From assembly GCF_030151085.1 (NCBI RefSeq), contig NZ_JASLER010000047.1, positions 62,001 to 126,000 on the forward strand: a DNA stretch of 64,000 nucleotides, read 5' to 3'. Position numbers and translations under genes: made by a program. The notes below the pieces were generated by a model. It worked only from the letters and a program-made list of their open reading frames with translations, searched no databases and was not told the origin of the DNA. This document shows, in pieces, positions 9,423 to 16,347 of the stretch. The stretch comes from Bacteroides sp. (GTDB lineage Bacteria; Bacteroidota; Bacteroidia; Bacteroidales; Bacteroidaceae). The stretch's first letter is position 1. The number at the start of each line of letters is the position of its first letter.

Positions 9423-11021
9423 TTAATCTAACTCGATTGTCCGCTCGATCAGGGTCTCTTTTAAAAACTCTTTATCGTGCGATATAACAATTACCGTACC
9501 TGCATAATCTCTTATTGTTGCAGTAATAATTTCTATGCTTTCAATATCCAGGTTATTGGTTGGTTCGTCCAGTAAAAACATGTCCGGAGTATTATCTGCA
9601 ATCATCAGGCAGCAAAAGGAGAGCCGCATCTTTTCGCCTCCACTCAGTTTGCTACAAGGTTTGTTCCAAACATCGTACGGAAAGAGATAACGGTTGAGGA
9701 TTGTTTTTACTTCATGTTCCGGTAACTGGCGATGATTGAAGGTTTCCACTTGTTCCAGGACGGTCCGCTCGTTGCGGATTAGTGAATATTCCTGGTCCAG
9801 ATAGACAGAAGTAAAATCGGTACAATCTATATCCCCGTCGGTAGGCTTTAGCTCGCTCATGATAAGTCTTAAGAGAGTTGTTTTTCCACTACCGTTATTT
9901 CCTTTGATGCAGAGGCGGTCGCCACTTCGTAATTGGAAACTGAGGGGAGTTTTCCAGAGGTTGACGGTTGTTTCGGGATAATGAAAGTTTATTTCGTTTG
10001 CTGTGACTAAAATCTTCCCGATATGCAAGTCCGAAGAATTGAAATTGGTTTTGAGCTTTTCTACCAAGGGGAGCGAACTTCTTATTTTACTCAAATCTTG
10101 CTGTATCTTCTCTTCTTTTTCAGAGTGGGTTTTGCTGAGTTTGCTACTGGTGTTTTCTGCCCGTTGTTTTCTGGCTCCCATCATGATGGCAGGAATACCT
10201 TTTTTAATAGAAGTCTTTTCACCACGTACGTCCTGTTTGTTTTTACGTTCTTCTACTTCCCGGGCTATCTTCCGAGAGAGCCGCAGAGCTTTTTGTTTCT
10301 CCTCCAATTGTTGCTCTAGGGCATTCAGTAGTAGAGATTTTTGCTCTTTATAGAAGTCGTAATTACCACCGTAATAGGTAAGTTCCGAATGGGAAAGCTC
10401 GCAGGTAGCCGGTAATAGGTTCAGTAATGTACGGTCGTGGCTGATGACGAGTAACATAGCAGAAGTACGTCGGACGAAATCGTACAAACGTTCTCTTCCG
10501 GCAGTATCCAGATGATTGGTCGGTTCATCCAACAGGATGACTGTAGGAGCATGTAGCTCCATTCCGGCAAGGAAGATGCGTGTTTTTTCTCCGCCGCTTA
10601 ATCCTTTCATTGGCCGTGAAAGATCAATTCCAGCCATGCCCCACGCACTTAATGCGGCTTGGGTACGTTCTTCTATATTCCAATCATCATCGAGTTGGGA
10701 GAAGTGTTTTTCTGAAGCATCGCCATTCAGGATGGCATGAAGAGCTGCTAACTTCCGGTCTATTTGTAAAGCTTGGGCAACACTCCGGTTATCATATTGC
10801 CCGAAGTGTTGAGGCACGTAATAGAGTGCTTCAGGACGAATTACCGTTCCCGAAGTTGGCAGTAAATTTCCTGCAAGAATCTGCATAAGCGTAGATTTCC
10901 CGCAACCGTTATTTCCAATTAGAGCTATCTTTTCTCCGGAATTGACAATCAGGTTCAAGTGTGAAAACAGTACCTCCTTATCCGAATGGATATAGCTTAG
11001 GTCTTTGATTATAATACTCAT
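9423..11021 (-). CDS. ABC-F family ATPase
   Basis: 532 residues from the ATG at 11021, which begins MSIIIKDLSYIHSD; the longer frame to 11072 adds 17 residues that do not look like the family. It has two ABC domains and no membrane segments. Domain 1: GNNGCGKST, LSGGEKTR, LLDEPTNHLD. The basic linker contains KQDVRGEKTSIKKG. Domain 2: GNNGSGKTT, LSGGEKMR, LLDEPTNNLD. ABC-F proteins act on the ribosome (translation factors or antibiotic-protection proteins). I cannot say from sequence alone whether this one gives resistance. Confidence 0.88.
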   Translation of the reverse strand: MSIIIKDLSYIHSDKEVLFSHLNLIVNSGEKIALIGNNGCGKSTLMQILAGNLLPTSGTVIRPEALYYVPQHFGQYDNRSVAQALQIDRKLAALHAILNGDASEKHFSQLDDDWNIEERTQAALSAWGMAGIDLSRPMKGLSGGEKTRIFLAGMELHAPTVILLDEPTNHLDTAGRERLYDFVRRTSAMLLVISHDRTLLNLLPATCELSHSELTYYGGNYDFYKEQKSLLLNALEQQLEEKQKALRLSRKIAREVEERKNKQDVRGEKTSIKKGIPAIMMGARKQRAENTSSKLSKTHSEKEEKIQQDLSKIRSSLPLVEKLKTNFNSSDLHIGKILVTANEINFHYPETTVNLWKTPLSFQLRSGDRLCIKGNNGSGKTTLLRLIMSELKPTDGDIDCTDFTSVYLDQEYSLIRNERTVLEQVETFNHRQLPEHEVKTILNRYLFPYDVWNKPCSKLSGGEKMRLSFCCLMIADNTPDMFLLDEPTNNLDIESIEIITATIRDYAGTVIVISHDKEFLKETLIERTIELD

Positions 11022-11192
11022 AAATGTTATACTGTGTTTTAAATGAAATATGCATGTACCCGCCTGGCACATGAATCATACTCTCTCGAAGGGCTGGGGG
11101 AGACGGACGAACACAGTAAAAAAGTGAAGTTTACCGAAATACGTCGTCTTTACTTAGATATTCTCATCGGTGATTTTATTAGTTAGTGGGTG

Positions 11193-11200
11193 CAAAGATA
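11193..11200 (-). promoter_or_regulatory. Putative -7 element for ABC-F gene
   Basis: TATCTTTG on the minus strand (TAnnTTTG) lies between cdd and the ABC-F gene, leaving a leader of about 170 nt. No clear -33 TTTG. The long leader could hold an attenuator, as is common for ABC-F genes, but I see no strong hairpin. Confidence 0.35.
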
Positions 11201-11210
11201 ATCATTTATG

Positions 11211-11693
11211 TTATTCCATTGCCGAAGCGTCGAAAGAAAGTGGCAGCAACCCACCTACATTTTTCAGTTCATAGATACCTTTCTTTCCAAAAAGCAGGAT
11301 ACGCATAGGCTGTTTAAAGCGTTTTTCTGTTTCAAGCATTACTTGTCGGCACGCACCGCAAGGAGGAATAGGGTCTTCAAGGAATTCTCCGCGTTCATTG
11401 CGGGCGGCAATGGCAAGTGTATTTACGGCTTGGTCGGGATATTGGGAGTTAGCATAGAAGAGGGTAGTCCGTTCGGCGCAAAGTCCCGAAGGATAGGCGG
11501 CATTCTCCTGGTTGGTTCCGGTGACGGTGATTCCGTTTTCCAGTAGGGCGGCGGCACCCACTGAGAAGTGGGAGTAGGGGGCATAACTACGTTCGGTTGC
11601 TTCGCAGGCTGCATCAATGAGTTGGCTATCGGCAGCAGTCAGTTCAGTATAATCGTATATCTTGATGGGGATTTGGATATTCAGCTCTTTCAT
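11211..11693 (-). CDS. cdd: Cytidine deaminase
   Basis: 160 residues, typical of the tetrameric class. The zinc site is visible as CAER (Cys72, Glu74 the proton shuttle) and PCGACRQ (Cys112, Cys115). SYAPYSHFSVGAAAL (about 36-50) and GTNQENAAYPSG (about 59-70) are the substrate-binding blocks. It converts cytidine or deoxycytidine to uridine forms in pyrimidine salvage. It is the last clear host gene before the prophage. Confidence 0.93.
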   Translation of the reverse strand: MKELNIQIPIKIYDYTELTAADSQLIDAACEATERSYAPYSHFSVGAAALLENGITVTGTNQENAAYPSGLCAERTTLFYANSQYPDQAVNTLAIAARNERGEFLEDPIPPCGACRQVMLETEKRFKQPMRILLFGKKGIYELKNVGGLLPLSFDASAME

Positions 11694-11724
11694 AAGGTAA
11701 AGGGTTATATTGTAATTAATGTTA

Positions 11725-11755
11725 CAAAGATAGAAAAGAGATTGGTTTTTTCAAT
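11725..11755 (-). promoter_or_regulatory. Bacteroides-type promoter for cdd
   Basis: Minus strand: ATTG, 19 bp, TATCTTTG. The -7 box is a perfect TAnnTTTG and the -33 box differs from TTTG at one base. It lies 32 bp upstream of the cdd start. Confidence 0.55.
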
Positions 11756-11886
11756 TCTTTTACTTAATTATTTGATTTACAGTAATATTTCATGGCATGT
11801 TAATTCTTCCGACAATAAAACGGAAATGTGCTGATCTATGTGCTGTCAAGATATTGCTGTTTCATAAAACGTATATTTAAAATTAT

Positions 11887-11894
11887 TATATTTG
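11887..11894 (+). promoter_or_regulatory. Bacteroides -7 element before first prophage gene
   Basis: TATATTTG matches TAnnTTTG and lies 24 bp before the ATG at 11918. Upstream near -33 there is TTTC rather than TTTG. Confidence 0.45.
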
Positions 11895-11917
11895 CGCATC
11901 ACTAATTTTCTTACATT

Positions 11918-12211
11918 ATGAGAAATAATATAGCCCCTAAAGAAACTCTTGAACAGTTGTTGAATGGCAGTCGTCAGTCTAAACTGAAACGAATGATAAA
12001 AGAACTACGTGAAATAAAAGACGCCATGGACACCAATGAGTTCAAATATATTTGCTTTGTAGCGAGAACCTCTCCATTAGTAGCGAGAGACTTGTCTAAT
12101 GTGAGTTTCTTCCCTTCACAGATTAGCAGCGCTATTTCTGTACTTGAAAAACTCGCTTCCATTGCTCCAAAGCAATCCGAAGTTGATGTAGCTAATCCAA
12201 CAACTCTTTGA
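11918..12211 (+). CDS. Hypothetical protein at prophage left edge
   Basis: 97 residues, basic and helical N-terminal half, no recognised domain. It has its own promoter and converges on the moron at 12220. It is either the first prophage gene or the last host gene; I see no attachment-site duplication to decide. Confidence 0.5.
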   Translation: MRNNIAPKETLEQLLNGSRQSKLKRMIKELREIKDAMDTNEFKYICFVARTSPLVARDLSNVSFFPSQISSAISVLEKLASIAPKQSEVDVANPTTL

Positions 12212-12219
12212 ATTGTTCC

Positions 12220-12690
12220 TTACCAAGTTGTCAAATCGCTTACTTCTCCATATTTGACCGTACACTGAAAGTGTGTCCTTATCTTTGCTCCAAAAGAGTT
12301 TTCTGCATCTACATAAGAACGTATAATAACACTGCCATCATCGTTTACTTTACATTTGGCTTCCGAATCGGTCATTTCAGCAAATGAAGCTGTAGATGGA
12401 GCTTTTAACTCCTTTTTTACAGCTTTCTTCGCAGTCTCGTAAGCTGTATATACAGCGCTATAATTATTTGAACTATTAGATGGATTTTCTATGCTATTTT
12501 TATAGCTTGCATCTTGACATCCTACATATAAAATGAGTATTAATCCTATTCCAATAATACTTTTAATATATGTTCCATTTTTGATTTTTAATAGGAACTT
12601 TTCTTCTAAAATATTTTGAATATGATTCTTTGCAATTATCAGAGCGCAGCATACTATGATAATAAGCCAAAATAGAGTTTTCGCTTCCAT
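12220..12690 (-). CDS. Membrane/lipoprotein moron next to repressor
   Basis: 156 residues. Hydrophobic segments lie at about residues 6-21 and 45-57; the second ends LILYVGC, a lipobox-like sequence. The C-terminal domain (about 75-156) carries KKELKAPSTASF and RSYVDAENSFGAKIRT, a pattern I associate with small envelope domains in phage and host membrane proteins. It is read with the repressor (5 bp between them), so it should be expressed in the lysogen. That position fits superinfection exclusion, which is inference. Confidence 0.6.
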   Translation of the reverse strand: MEAKTLFWLIIIVCCALIIAKNHIQNILEEKFLLKIKNGTYIKSIIGIGLILILYVGCQDASYKNSIENPSNSSNNYSAVYTAYETAKKAVKKELKAPSTASFAEMTDSEAKCKVNDDGSVIIRSYVDAENSFGAKIRTHFQCTVKYGEVSDLTTW

Positions 12691-12695
12691 GATAT

Positions 12696-13079
12696 TTATC
12701 CTATATTACGTTCATTTTTCAACATCGCTAATTCACCCTTTACTCTCTTGTTTTCATCACTAAGCAATTGAATAGTCTTTATTTGCTCATTGATTGTCTT
12801 TTGTAGAGTTGTTATCGTATCTACAAGCATTGAGATGCGTTCACTACTTTCATCCTTTTGTTGATTAGCAGAAATTAGCATCTCACCTTTTCCACGAATG
12901 AGCCATTCAGATGAAATATCTTCATAGTTATCCAATATTGCGTTAATTGTTTGTACGCTGATTTCACTTACTCCACTAAGTTGCCTGCTTAGTGTGTTCT
13001 GTTTAATACCACATTTAATGGCAAAAGCTCTGTCTGTTAGCTTATAATAAGCTATAATTTCTTTAATTCTACTAATCAT
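12696..13079 (-). CDS. XRE-family phage repressor (no peptidase domain)
   Basis: The ATG at 13079 (MISRIKEIIAYYK) gives 127 residues; the longer frame to 13109 runs into the operators. An N-terminal helix-turn-helix (about residues 5-60: DRAFAIKCGIKQNTLSRQLSG) is followed by SEWLIRGKGEML, common in Bacteroides phage repressors. The C-terminus (about 80-125) is a coiled coil, probably for dimerisation. There is no S24/LexA-like autoprotease, so SOS-driven self-cleavage is not expected. Divergent from the early operon across a 157-bp operator region. Confidence 0.75.
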   Translation of the reverse strand: MISRIKEIIAYYKLTDRAFAIKCGIKQNTLSRQLSGVSEISVQTINAILDNYEDISSEWLIRGKGEMLISANQQKDESSERISMLVDTITTLQKTINEQIKTIQLLSDENKRVKGELAMLKNERNIG

Positions 13080-13103
13080 AATAAATCCATTTAAAGTTAA
13101 TAT

Positions 13104-13117
13104 ATCCAAATATGGAT
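13104..13117. promoter_or_regulatory. Repressor operator, site 1
   Basis: ATCCAAATATGGAT, one base off a perfect palindrome, 25 bp upstream of the repressor start. It matches the site at 13146. A half-site ATCCAT lies at 13085. Confidence 0.55.
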
Positions 13118-13135
13118 AATAATAATGGGTTTATG

Positions 13136-13167
13136 ATTGCAAATTATCCATATATGGATTATATTTG
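13136..13167 (+). promoter_or_regulatory. Early rightward promoter overlapped by operator
   Basis: ATTG (13136), 20 bp, TATATTTG (13160-13167): a perfect TAnnTTTG -7 box and near-consensus -33. The perfect palindrome ATCCATATATGGAT (13146-13159) fills the spacer, so repressor bound there would block RNA polymerase. Drives the early genes from 13237. Confidence 0.7.
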
Positions 13168-13236
13168 CATCATCAATCAATCAATACTCCAAATATATGA
13201 AAAATGATTGATAAAACCAATTAATGCAATAAGAAT

Positions 13237-13500
13237 ATGAGTACAAAAAGAGATTATAATTTGGTAGTTGCATGGAAGTACAACCGTAAAGCAATCATGC
13301 AGAGAGCTTACGTATATATCCGTAATTATAAGTATTCACTCTCAAGTGCAATGAAAATGGCTTGGTGTGATGCTCAACTTAAAATGGATGAATACAAGTC
13401 TTCACTGGTTGCTATTCCTTATGCTCCAAAGCAACTTCCTTTTGGTGCTCTTTATTCTAATCCTTGTGGAAACCTCGCAATGGGATATGTAACAAGATAA
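13237..13500 (+). CDS. Small early phage protein
   Basis: 87 residues, basic. The block WKYNRKAIMQRAYVYIRN followed by SLSSAMKMAWCDA resembles the N-terminal helices of the protein at 53045. No known function. First gene of the early operon. Confidence 0.65.
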   Translation: MSTKRDYNLVVAWKYNRKAIMQRAYVYIRNYKYSLSSAMKMAWCDAQLKMDEYKSSLVAIPYAPKQLPFGALYSNPCGNLAMGYVTR

Positions 13501-13536
13501 TATAGAAAAGTATAAACATAAAAAACAACTACAGTC

Positions 13537-13785
13537 ATGGATGAAAAAAAAACAGGTAAGGAAGCTCCATTTTATACAGCTAAGGAGCTTGAAGCTAAAG
13601 TGGAAGAGTGCGAGATTATTATAAAGCAGTTGAGAGATGAAAACGACCAGTTGAAGGGACAAATTGAGCAAATTAAAAAAGATAAAGAATCCTTCTCAAA
13701 GTACTGGAATGATTCTAGTAATGAGTGTAACAGAGTAAAAGCACAGTTGAAGGCTGTAGTAACCCTGCTTGATAATATCAAGTAG
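13537..13785 (+). CDS. Small coiled-coil protein
   Basis: 82 residues. Residues about 15-60 are a heptad-patterned, highly charged helix (ELEAKVEECEIIIKQLRDEN), predicted coiled coil. No catalytic residues. Early operon, 36 bp after the previous stop. Confidence 0.6.
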   Translation: MDEKKTGKEAPFYTAKELEAKVEECEIIIKQLRDENDQLKGQIEQIKKDKESFSKYWNDSSNECNRVKAQLKAVVTLLDNIK

Positions 13786-13792
13786 TCTATAT

Positions 13793-13915
13793 ATGAGAAA
13801 GCCGCAGAAAAGGTCAGTGCTATTACCGGATGCGAAAGCCGTGAGAGTCCGTGATGACAAACGGTTTCTTTACCCTGCACCGGGCAGCTTTACAAATCAA
13901 GAGCGCAAGGCTTAG
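13793..13915 (+). CDS. Possible 40-residue basic protein
   Basis: ATG at 13793, 7 bp after the previous stop. The peptide begins MRKPQKRSVLLPDA and ends NQERKA. Charged, codon use like its neighbours, no homology known to me. It could also be part of the structured RNA that follows. Confidence 0.4.
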   Translation: MRKPQKRSVLLPDAKAVRVRDDKRFLYPAPGSFTNQERKA

Positions 13916-14204
13916 TTTTCGATGCAAACCCTTTGAGAATGTGCCTTCCAGAAACGGAAAATCTGAAAGAGGTTACGAGGTTGAAATGAACCGTTAATCA
14001 TCCGCACGACAGCGTTACGTCGGTCCAGTCCGGTCTTGAACCTATCCCTTTGATGGGAGACTGGGAACTACAGAGAAGAGTTCTATGACGTATTTAGGTC
14101 TTTAGCGATTGGGAAACTGATTAGTTACTATGGATAATAGGCAGCTAAAGAAGTAAGCAGAATTTTAAAATTCGGTCTGCTAAATGCAGATTTTAAATAT
14201 AGGA
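13916..14204 (+). other. Gene-free stretch, possibly structured RNA
   Basis: No convincing frame. Nested pairings are visible: CCAGTC with GACTGG enclosing TCCC/GGGA (about 14034-14071), GAACT/AGTTC just after, and TCTGC-taaat-GCAGA followed by TTTT (14176-14194). It ends at the tRNA-Phe and may be its leader or a separate small RNA. Confidence 0.35.
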
Positions 14205-14276
<72 letters not shown>

Positions 14277-14333
14277 CAAGTTTTAAATGAAGTGTTTGGA
14301 ATAATCCCATTACACCACCTAATAATCTTTATG

Positions 14334-14585
14334 ATGAGTACAGAAAAACAAATTTCTAAAGAAGTCCTACTTGAACGACTTAGTAGAATTGATACTACTT
14401 GTGACAGAATCCTTGAGGAATTATCCTTAATCAGAAATATCCTTGAAGAGAATGAGGATTCTGTTATCAAAAGATTGAAAGATGCTGCAGATGATTTGTA
14501 CAGTCAGAGCATTGAATGCCGTGAGTTGATTCAAAGGAATACTCATGGTATAATGAGAATAGAAAGGATTAAAGGAACTTTATAA
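14334..14585 (+). CDS. Small helical protein, paralogue of 52196 gene
   Basis: 83 residues from ATG 14334 (another ATG directly before it at 14331). The open frame extends upstream through the tRNA, which I exclude. The pattern LSRIDTTCDRILEELSLI, then A-DDLYSQSIECRELIQRNT, matches the protein at 52196 (CDKILDELAIL, A-NDLLEQSIKHREYVELHT). Probably coiled-coil; function unknown. Confidence 0.65.
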   Translation: MSTEKQISKEVLLERLSRIDTTCDRILEELSLIRNILEENEDSVIKRLKDAADDLYSQSIECRELIQRNTHGIMRIERIKGTL

Positions 14586-14613
14586 GATAATAATAATCAA
14601 TTATATAACCAGT

Positions 14614-14811
14614 ATGGAAGAAAAGAAGAAAAGTATAATGTGCATCATCCGTGAGATGGATTTGGATGCTCAACAGATTTTTCCACTTTCAAAACGTGCT
14701 TATCTCTTGAATGTTACATCATATCGGTTAAGAGATAAAGAACCTAGTAAGAAGTGGAGTATTAAATCAGATACAGAAAACGGGATCGTGACCGTTACAA
14801 GAACTCAATAG
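14614..14811 (+). CDS. Small phage protein
   Basis: 65 residues. MEEKKKSIMCIIREMDLDAQ leads into FPLSKRAYLLNVTSYRL and a C-terminal beta segment GIVTVTRTQ, a layout common to short early proteins of Bacteroides phages. Function unknown. Confidence 0.6.
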   Translation: MEEKKKSIMCIIREMDLDAQQIFPLSKRAYLLNVTSYRLRDKEPSKKWSIKSDTENGIVTVTRTQ

Positions 14812-14814
14812 TTT

Positions 14815-15081
14815 ATGAAAGATAGTTTAGATCATTACATTGCTTGCATTTTGCTTGACAACATTATGCGAGTGATGTCTGATATAACATTCGGCAAAGA
14901 CTTATCAGCTTACATTGTTGGCGGTGAGAAGAAGCTTGTGAGACTTATTGAAGCTGGTGAGATTGAATGTGATAAACCTTGTAATAGTCAGAATGGTAAG
15001 TGGTATTGTAATGCAGCCCAAGTTCTGAAACATTGCAGGTGTATGAGAAAGAATTTCAAACCTAATAAATCTAAGAAATGA
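14815..15081 (+). CDS. Putative helix-turn-helix protein
   Basis: 88 residues. The central part VGGEKKLVRLIEAGEIEC then NGKWYCNAAQVLKHC looks like a small winged-helix/excisionase-type DNA-binding unit in which a Trp-Tyr turn precedes the last helix. Starts 3 bp after the previous stop and overlaps the next gene by 4 bp. Confidence 0.55.
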   Translation: MKDSLDHYIACILLDNIMRVMSDITFGKDLSAYIVGGEKKLVRLIEAGEIECDKPCNSQNGKWYCNAAQVLKHCRCMRKNFKPNKSKK

Positions 15082-15254
15082 AAAGAATATTGAAGCAAAT
15101 CGCGGCTTTTGTACTGGCAATCGCAGTTATTGTTTGCTTAGACACTGAAGCATCCTATATACAGATCGGTGTATCTTTTGCTGTAGCTGCTTTTATAGCT
15201 TGTGTGTTTATGTACCAGTGGGATAAGAAAGATAATCAGAAGAAAAGCCCGTGA
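15078..15254 (+). CDS. Small two-span membrane protein
   Basis: 58 residues, ATG overlapping the previous stop (ATGA). Hydrophobic segments at about residues 5-21 and 28-45, then a basic tail WDKKDNQKKSP. Possibly holin-like by topology, but its early-region position argues against lysis. Confidence 0.55.
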   Translation: MKRILKQIAAFVLAIAVIVCLDTEASYIQIGVSFAVAAFIACVFMYQWDKKDNQKKSP

Positions 15255-15282
15255 GGGTGTCTAGTTCATTAATAGTAGTTTC
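15245..15282. repeat. Direct repeat copy 1 (AAGCCCGTGAGGGT)
   Basis: AAGCCCGTGAGGGT, about 15 bp of looser similarity, then TTAATAGTAGTTT. A second copy lies at 15978. Here AGCCCG also pairs with CGGGCT about 40 nt later, giving a possible terminator of the early operon. Confidence 0.5.
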
Positions 15283-15309
15283 GCACGCTCGGGCTTGTCC
15301 CGGGCATTT

Positions 15310-15468
15310 GCTGGAGTAGCTCAGTTGGTAGAGTGCATGGCGTGTATATGAGAAAAAGGGAATGAATATTATAAGGCGTTCTGATGCCGTTCAGAATAAT
15401 TGGTAATTCTCCTCAATAGCACTAGAAGTCGTTACATGAGGTCAGCGGTTCAAGTCCGTTCTCCAGTA
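15310..15468 (+). ncRNA. tRNA-like unit 1 with ~95-nt anticodon-arm insert
   Basis: 5' part: acceptor GCTGGAG, TA, D arm GCTC-AGTTGGTA-GAGT, then CATG (15331-15339). 3' part: CATG (15435-15438), variable AGGTC, T arm AGCGG-TTCAAGT-CCGTT, acceptor CTCCAGT, A. Both halves fit a tRNA exactly, but about 95 nt separate the two CATG halves of the anticodon stem where 7-9 are normal. The insert folds back on itself (TTCTGA-tgccgt-TCAGAA inside ATTAT/ATAAT and GGGAAT/ATTCTCC). No anticodon can be assigned. Confidence 0.6.
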
Positions 15469-15491
15469 CAAATCAATCAAAAGTTGATTCG

Positions 15492-15559
15492 CATGAGGAA
15501 TTTGTATCATTAATCAATCAAAATTTGGCAACGGCGGTTGTCAGCAAATAATCCTCATG
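15492..15559 (+). ncRNA. Large hairpin between tRNA-like units
   Basis: CATGAGGA..TTTG and CAAA..TCCTCATG close a long stem; inside it GGCAAC-ggcg-GTTGTC forms a second hairpin. The direct repeat AATCAATCAAAA (15471-15482 and 15512-15523) lies at and before its 5' arm. No coding potential. Confidence 0.4.
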
Positions 15560-15643
15560 TATTACTGGTAGCCTGTGAAGGTGAACTGTTTCATAGTATA
15601 TTTTCAAGTTAGACAGACCTCCCTACGTGTTGGGGAGGTAAAT

Positions 15644-15723
15644 CACGCATAAAACATAAGGGTTTCCCTAAGAGTATGGAAGGTTGATATTTGTCGGGGA
15701 GGGTTCGATACCCTCATGCGTGG
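15644..15723 (+). ncRNA. tRNA-like unit 2, lacking a normal D arm
   Basis: A T arm GAGGG-TTCGATA-CCCTC (15699-15715) is joined to ATGCGTG, which pairs perfectly with CACGCAT at 15644-15650: a correct acceptor-plus-T-arm. The 48 nt between show no standard D arm or anticodon arm; TTTCC/GGAA may form a stem. Either a degenerate tRNA or a tRNA mimic. Confidence 0.4.
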
Positions 15724-15733
15724 CACTTATTAC

Positions 15734-15851
15734 GGGCAATTAGCTCAGTTTGGCAGAGCGATACATGATATTAGTGTTAGTAATTTGTCATGGTATTATT
15801 TAAAGGTTTAATTCATGTATAGGTCGTGGTGTTCAAATCCCATATTGTCCA
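15734..15851 (+). ncRNA. tRNA-like unit 3 with 50-nt anticodon-loop insert
   Basis: 5' part: GGGCAAT, TA, GCTC-AGTTTGGCA-GAGC, G, ATACA (15761-15765). 3' part: TGTAT (15816-15820), AGGTC, a weak T arm around GTTCAAAT, acceptor ATTGTCC, A. The anticodon stem ATACA/TGTAT is intact and extends to ATACATGA/TCATGTAT, but the loop is 50 nt rather than 7. No classical intron is recognisable. Confidence 0.6.
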
Positions 15852-16034
15852 CTTTATTGTTTAACCAGAAGCCCTTCCGAAAGGTCGTCCTGTTCAAGGT
15901 TCGGGATTTATTTGATTTTATTTTGTCTATTTACAACTATCCCGGTGTGGTTTGAGCACCTATCCGGGAGCTATTTTAAGCCCGTGAGGGTCACTGATTA
16001 GTAGTTTTGTCGTATTTTATAATGTGTTAATATT
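15852..16034. other. Gene-free stretch with hairpins
   Basis: No coding frame. TCCCGG (15952-) pairs with CCGGGA (15964-) as a stem. The second copy of the AAGCCCGTGAGGGT repeat follows. A GTTCAA-containing segment near 15890-15905 looks T-loop-like but does not close into a tRNA arm. Confidence 0.4.
15978..16010. repeat. Direct repeat copy 2 (AAGCCCGTGAGGGT)
   Basis: AAGCCCGTGAGGGT then GATTAGTAGTTTTG, about 730 bp after copy 1, so the two copies bracket the first three tRNA-like units. Confidence 0.5.
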
Positions 16035-16068
16035 GGTGTATCGTTCGTGAGAATAGTACACCTTTTTT
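16035..16068 (+). terminator. Rho-independent-type terminator
   Basis: GGTGTA and TACACC enclose 16 nt and are followed directly by six T. It ends one base before the tRNA-Leu-like unit. Confidence 0.55.
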
Positions 16069-16069
16069 C

Positions 16070-16196
16070 GAGGGTTTGGCGGAATTGGTAGACGCGCTCA
16101 ATATCAGAGTTGGTTCAGTGAAAATCTGTATATGAGTAATGTAGGACGCTACACGAAAATAGACACCCAGTGCAGGTTCGAGTCCTGTAATCCTCA
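16070..16196 (+). ncRNA. tRNA-like unit 4, Leu-type with enlarged anticodon arm
   Basis: Acceptor GAGGGTT/AATCCTC, TG, D arm GCG-GAATTGGTAGA-CGC and T arm GCAGG-TTCGAGT-CCTGT are those of a class II (Leu-type) tRNA. The anticodon stem CTCA (16097-16100) meets TGAG only at 16133-16136; the insert between continues the stem (TAT/ATA, CAGA/TCTG). A variable-arm hairpin TGTAG-gacg-CTACA follows, then about 20 extra nt before the T arm. At 127 nt it is about 40 longer than a normal tRNA-Leu. Confidence 0.6.
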
Positions 16197-16236
16197 CAAG
16201 CCTTTGGATGGTCGAAGCAGAAATAGAGATAATAAA

Positions 16237-16309
16237 ATTCATTCAGTTTACGGGCGGCTGTGTTGATACAGCTATACACGACTGAAAGAAGCCGAAGAAC
16301 TGAGTGGAT
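16237..16309 (+). ncRNA. Structured RNA candidate with alternative pairing
   Basis: ATTCATTCAGTT (16237-16248) pairs over 12 bp (with G-U pairs) with AACTGAGTGGAT (16298-16309). Inside, GGCT/AGCC and GTGT/ACAC can form. The 5' strand TTCAGT is also complementary to ACTGAA at 16281-16286, so two exclusive folds exist. It lies 40 nt before a strong terminator and ahead of the 16386 gene, like an attenuator or riboswitch. No known class recognised. Confidence 0.4.
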
Positions 16310-16347
16310 GTTTCTATGATGTAGCTGAAGTTGGTGTTATGTGTTAC

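Noticed and set aside
11022..11072. N-terminal extension of the ABC-F protein
   Set aside because: Extra 17 residues contain no family features; the internal ATG gives a normal ABC-F N-terminus.
15078..15254. Holin
   Set aside because: Two-span topology fits, but it lies in the early operon with no endolysin nearby.
15471..15523. CRISPR-like repeat AATCAATCAAAA
   Set aside because: Only two 12-nt copies, no regular spacers and no cas genes.
15310..16196. Group I or group II introns in the tRNA-like units
   Set aside because: Inserts of 30-95 nt are far too short for these ribozymes and show none of their conserved core elements.
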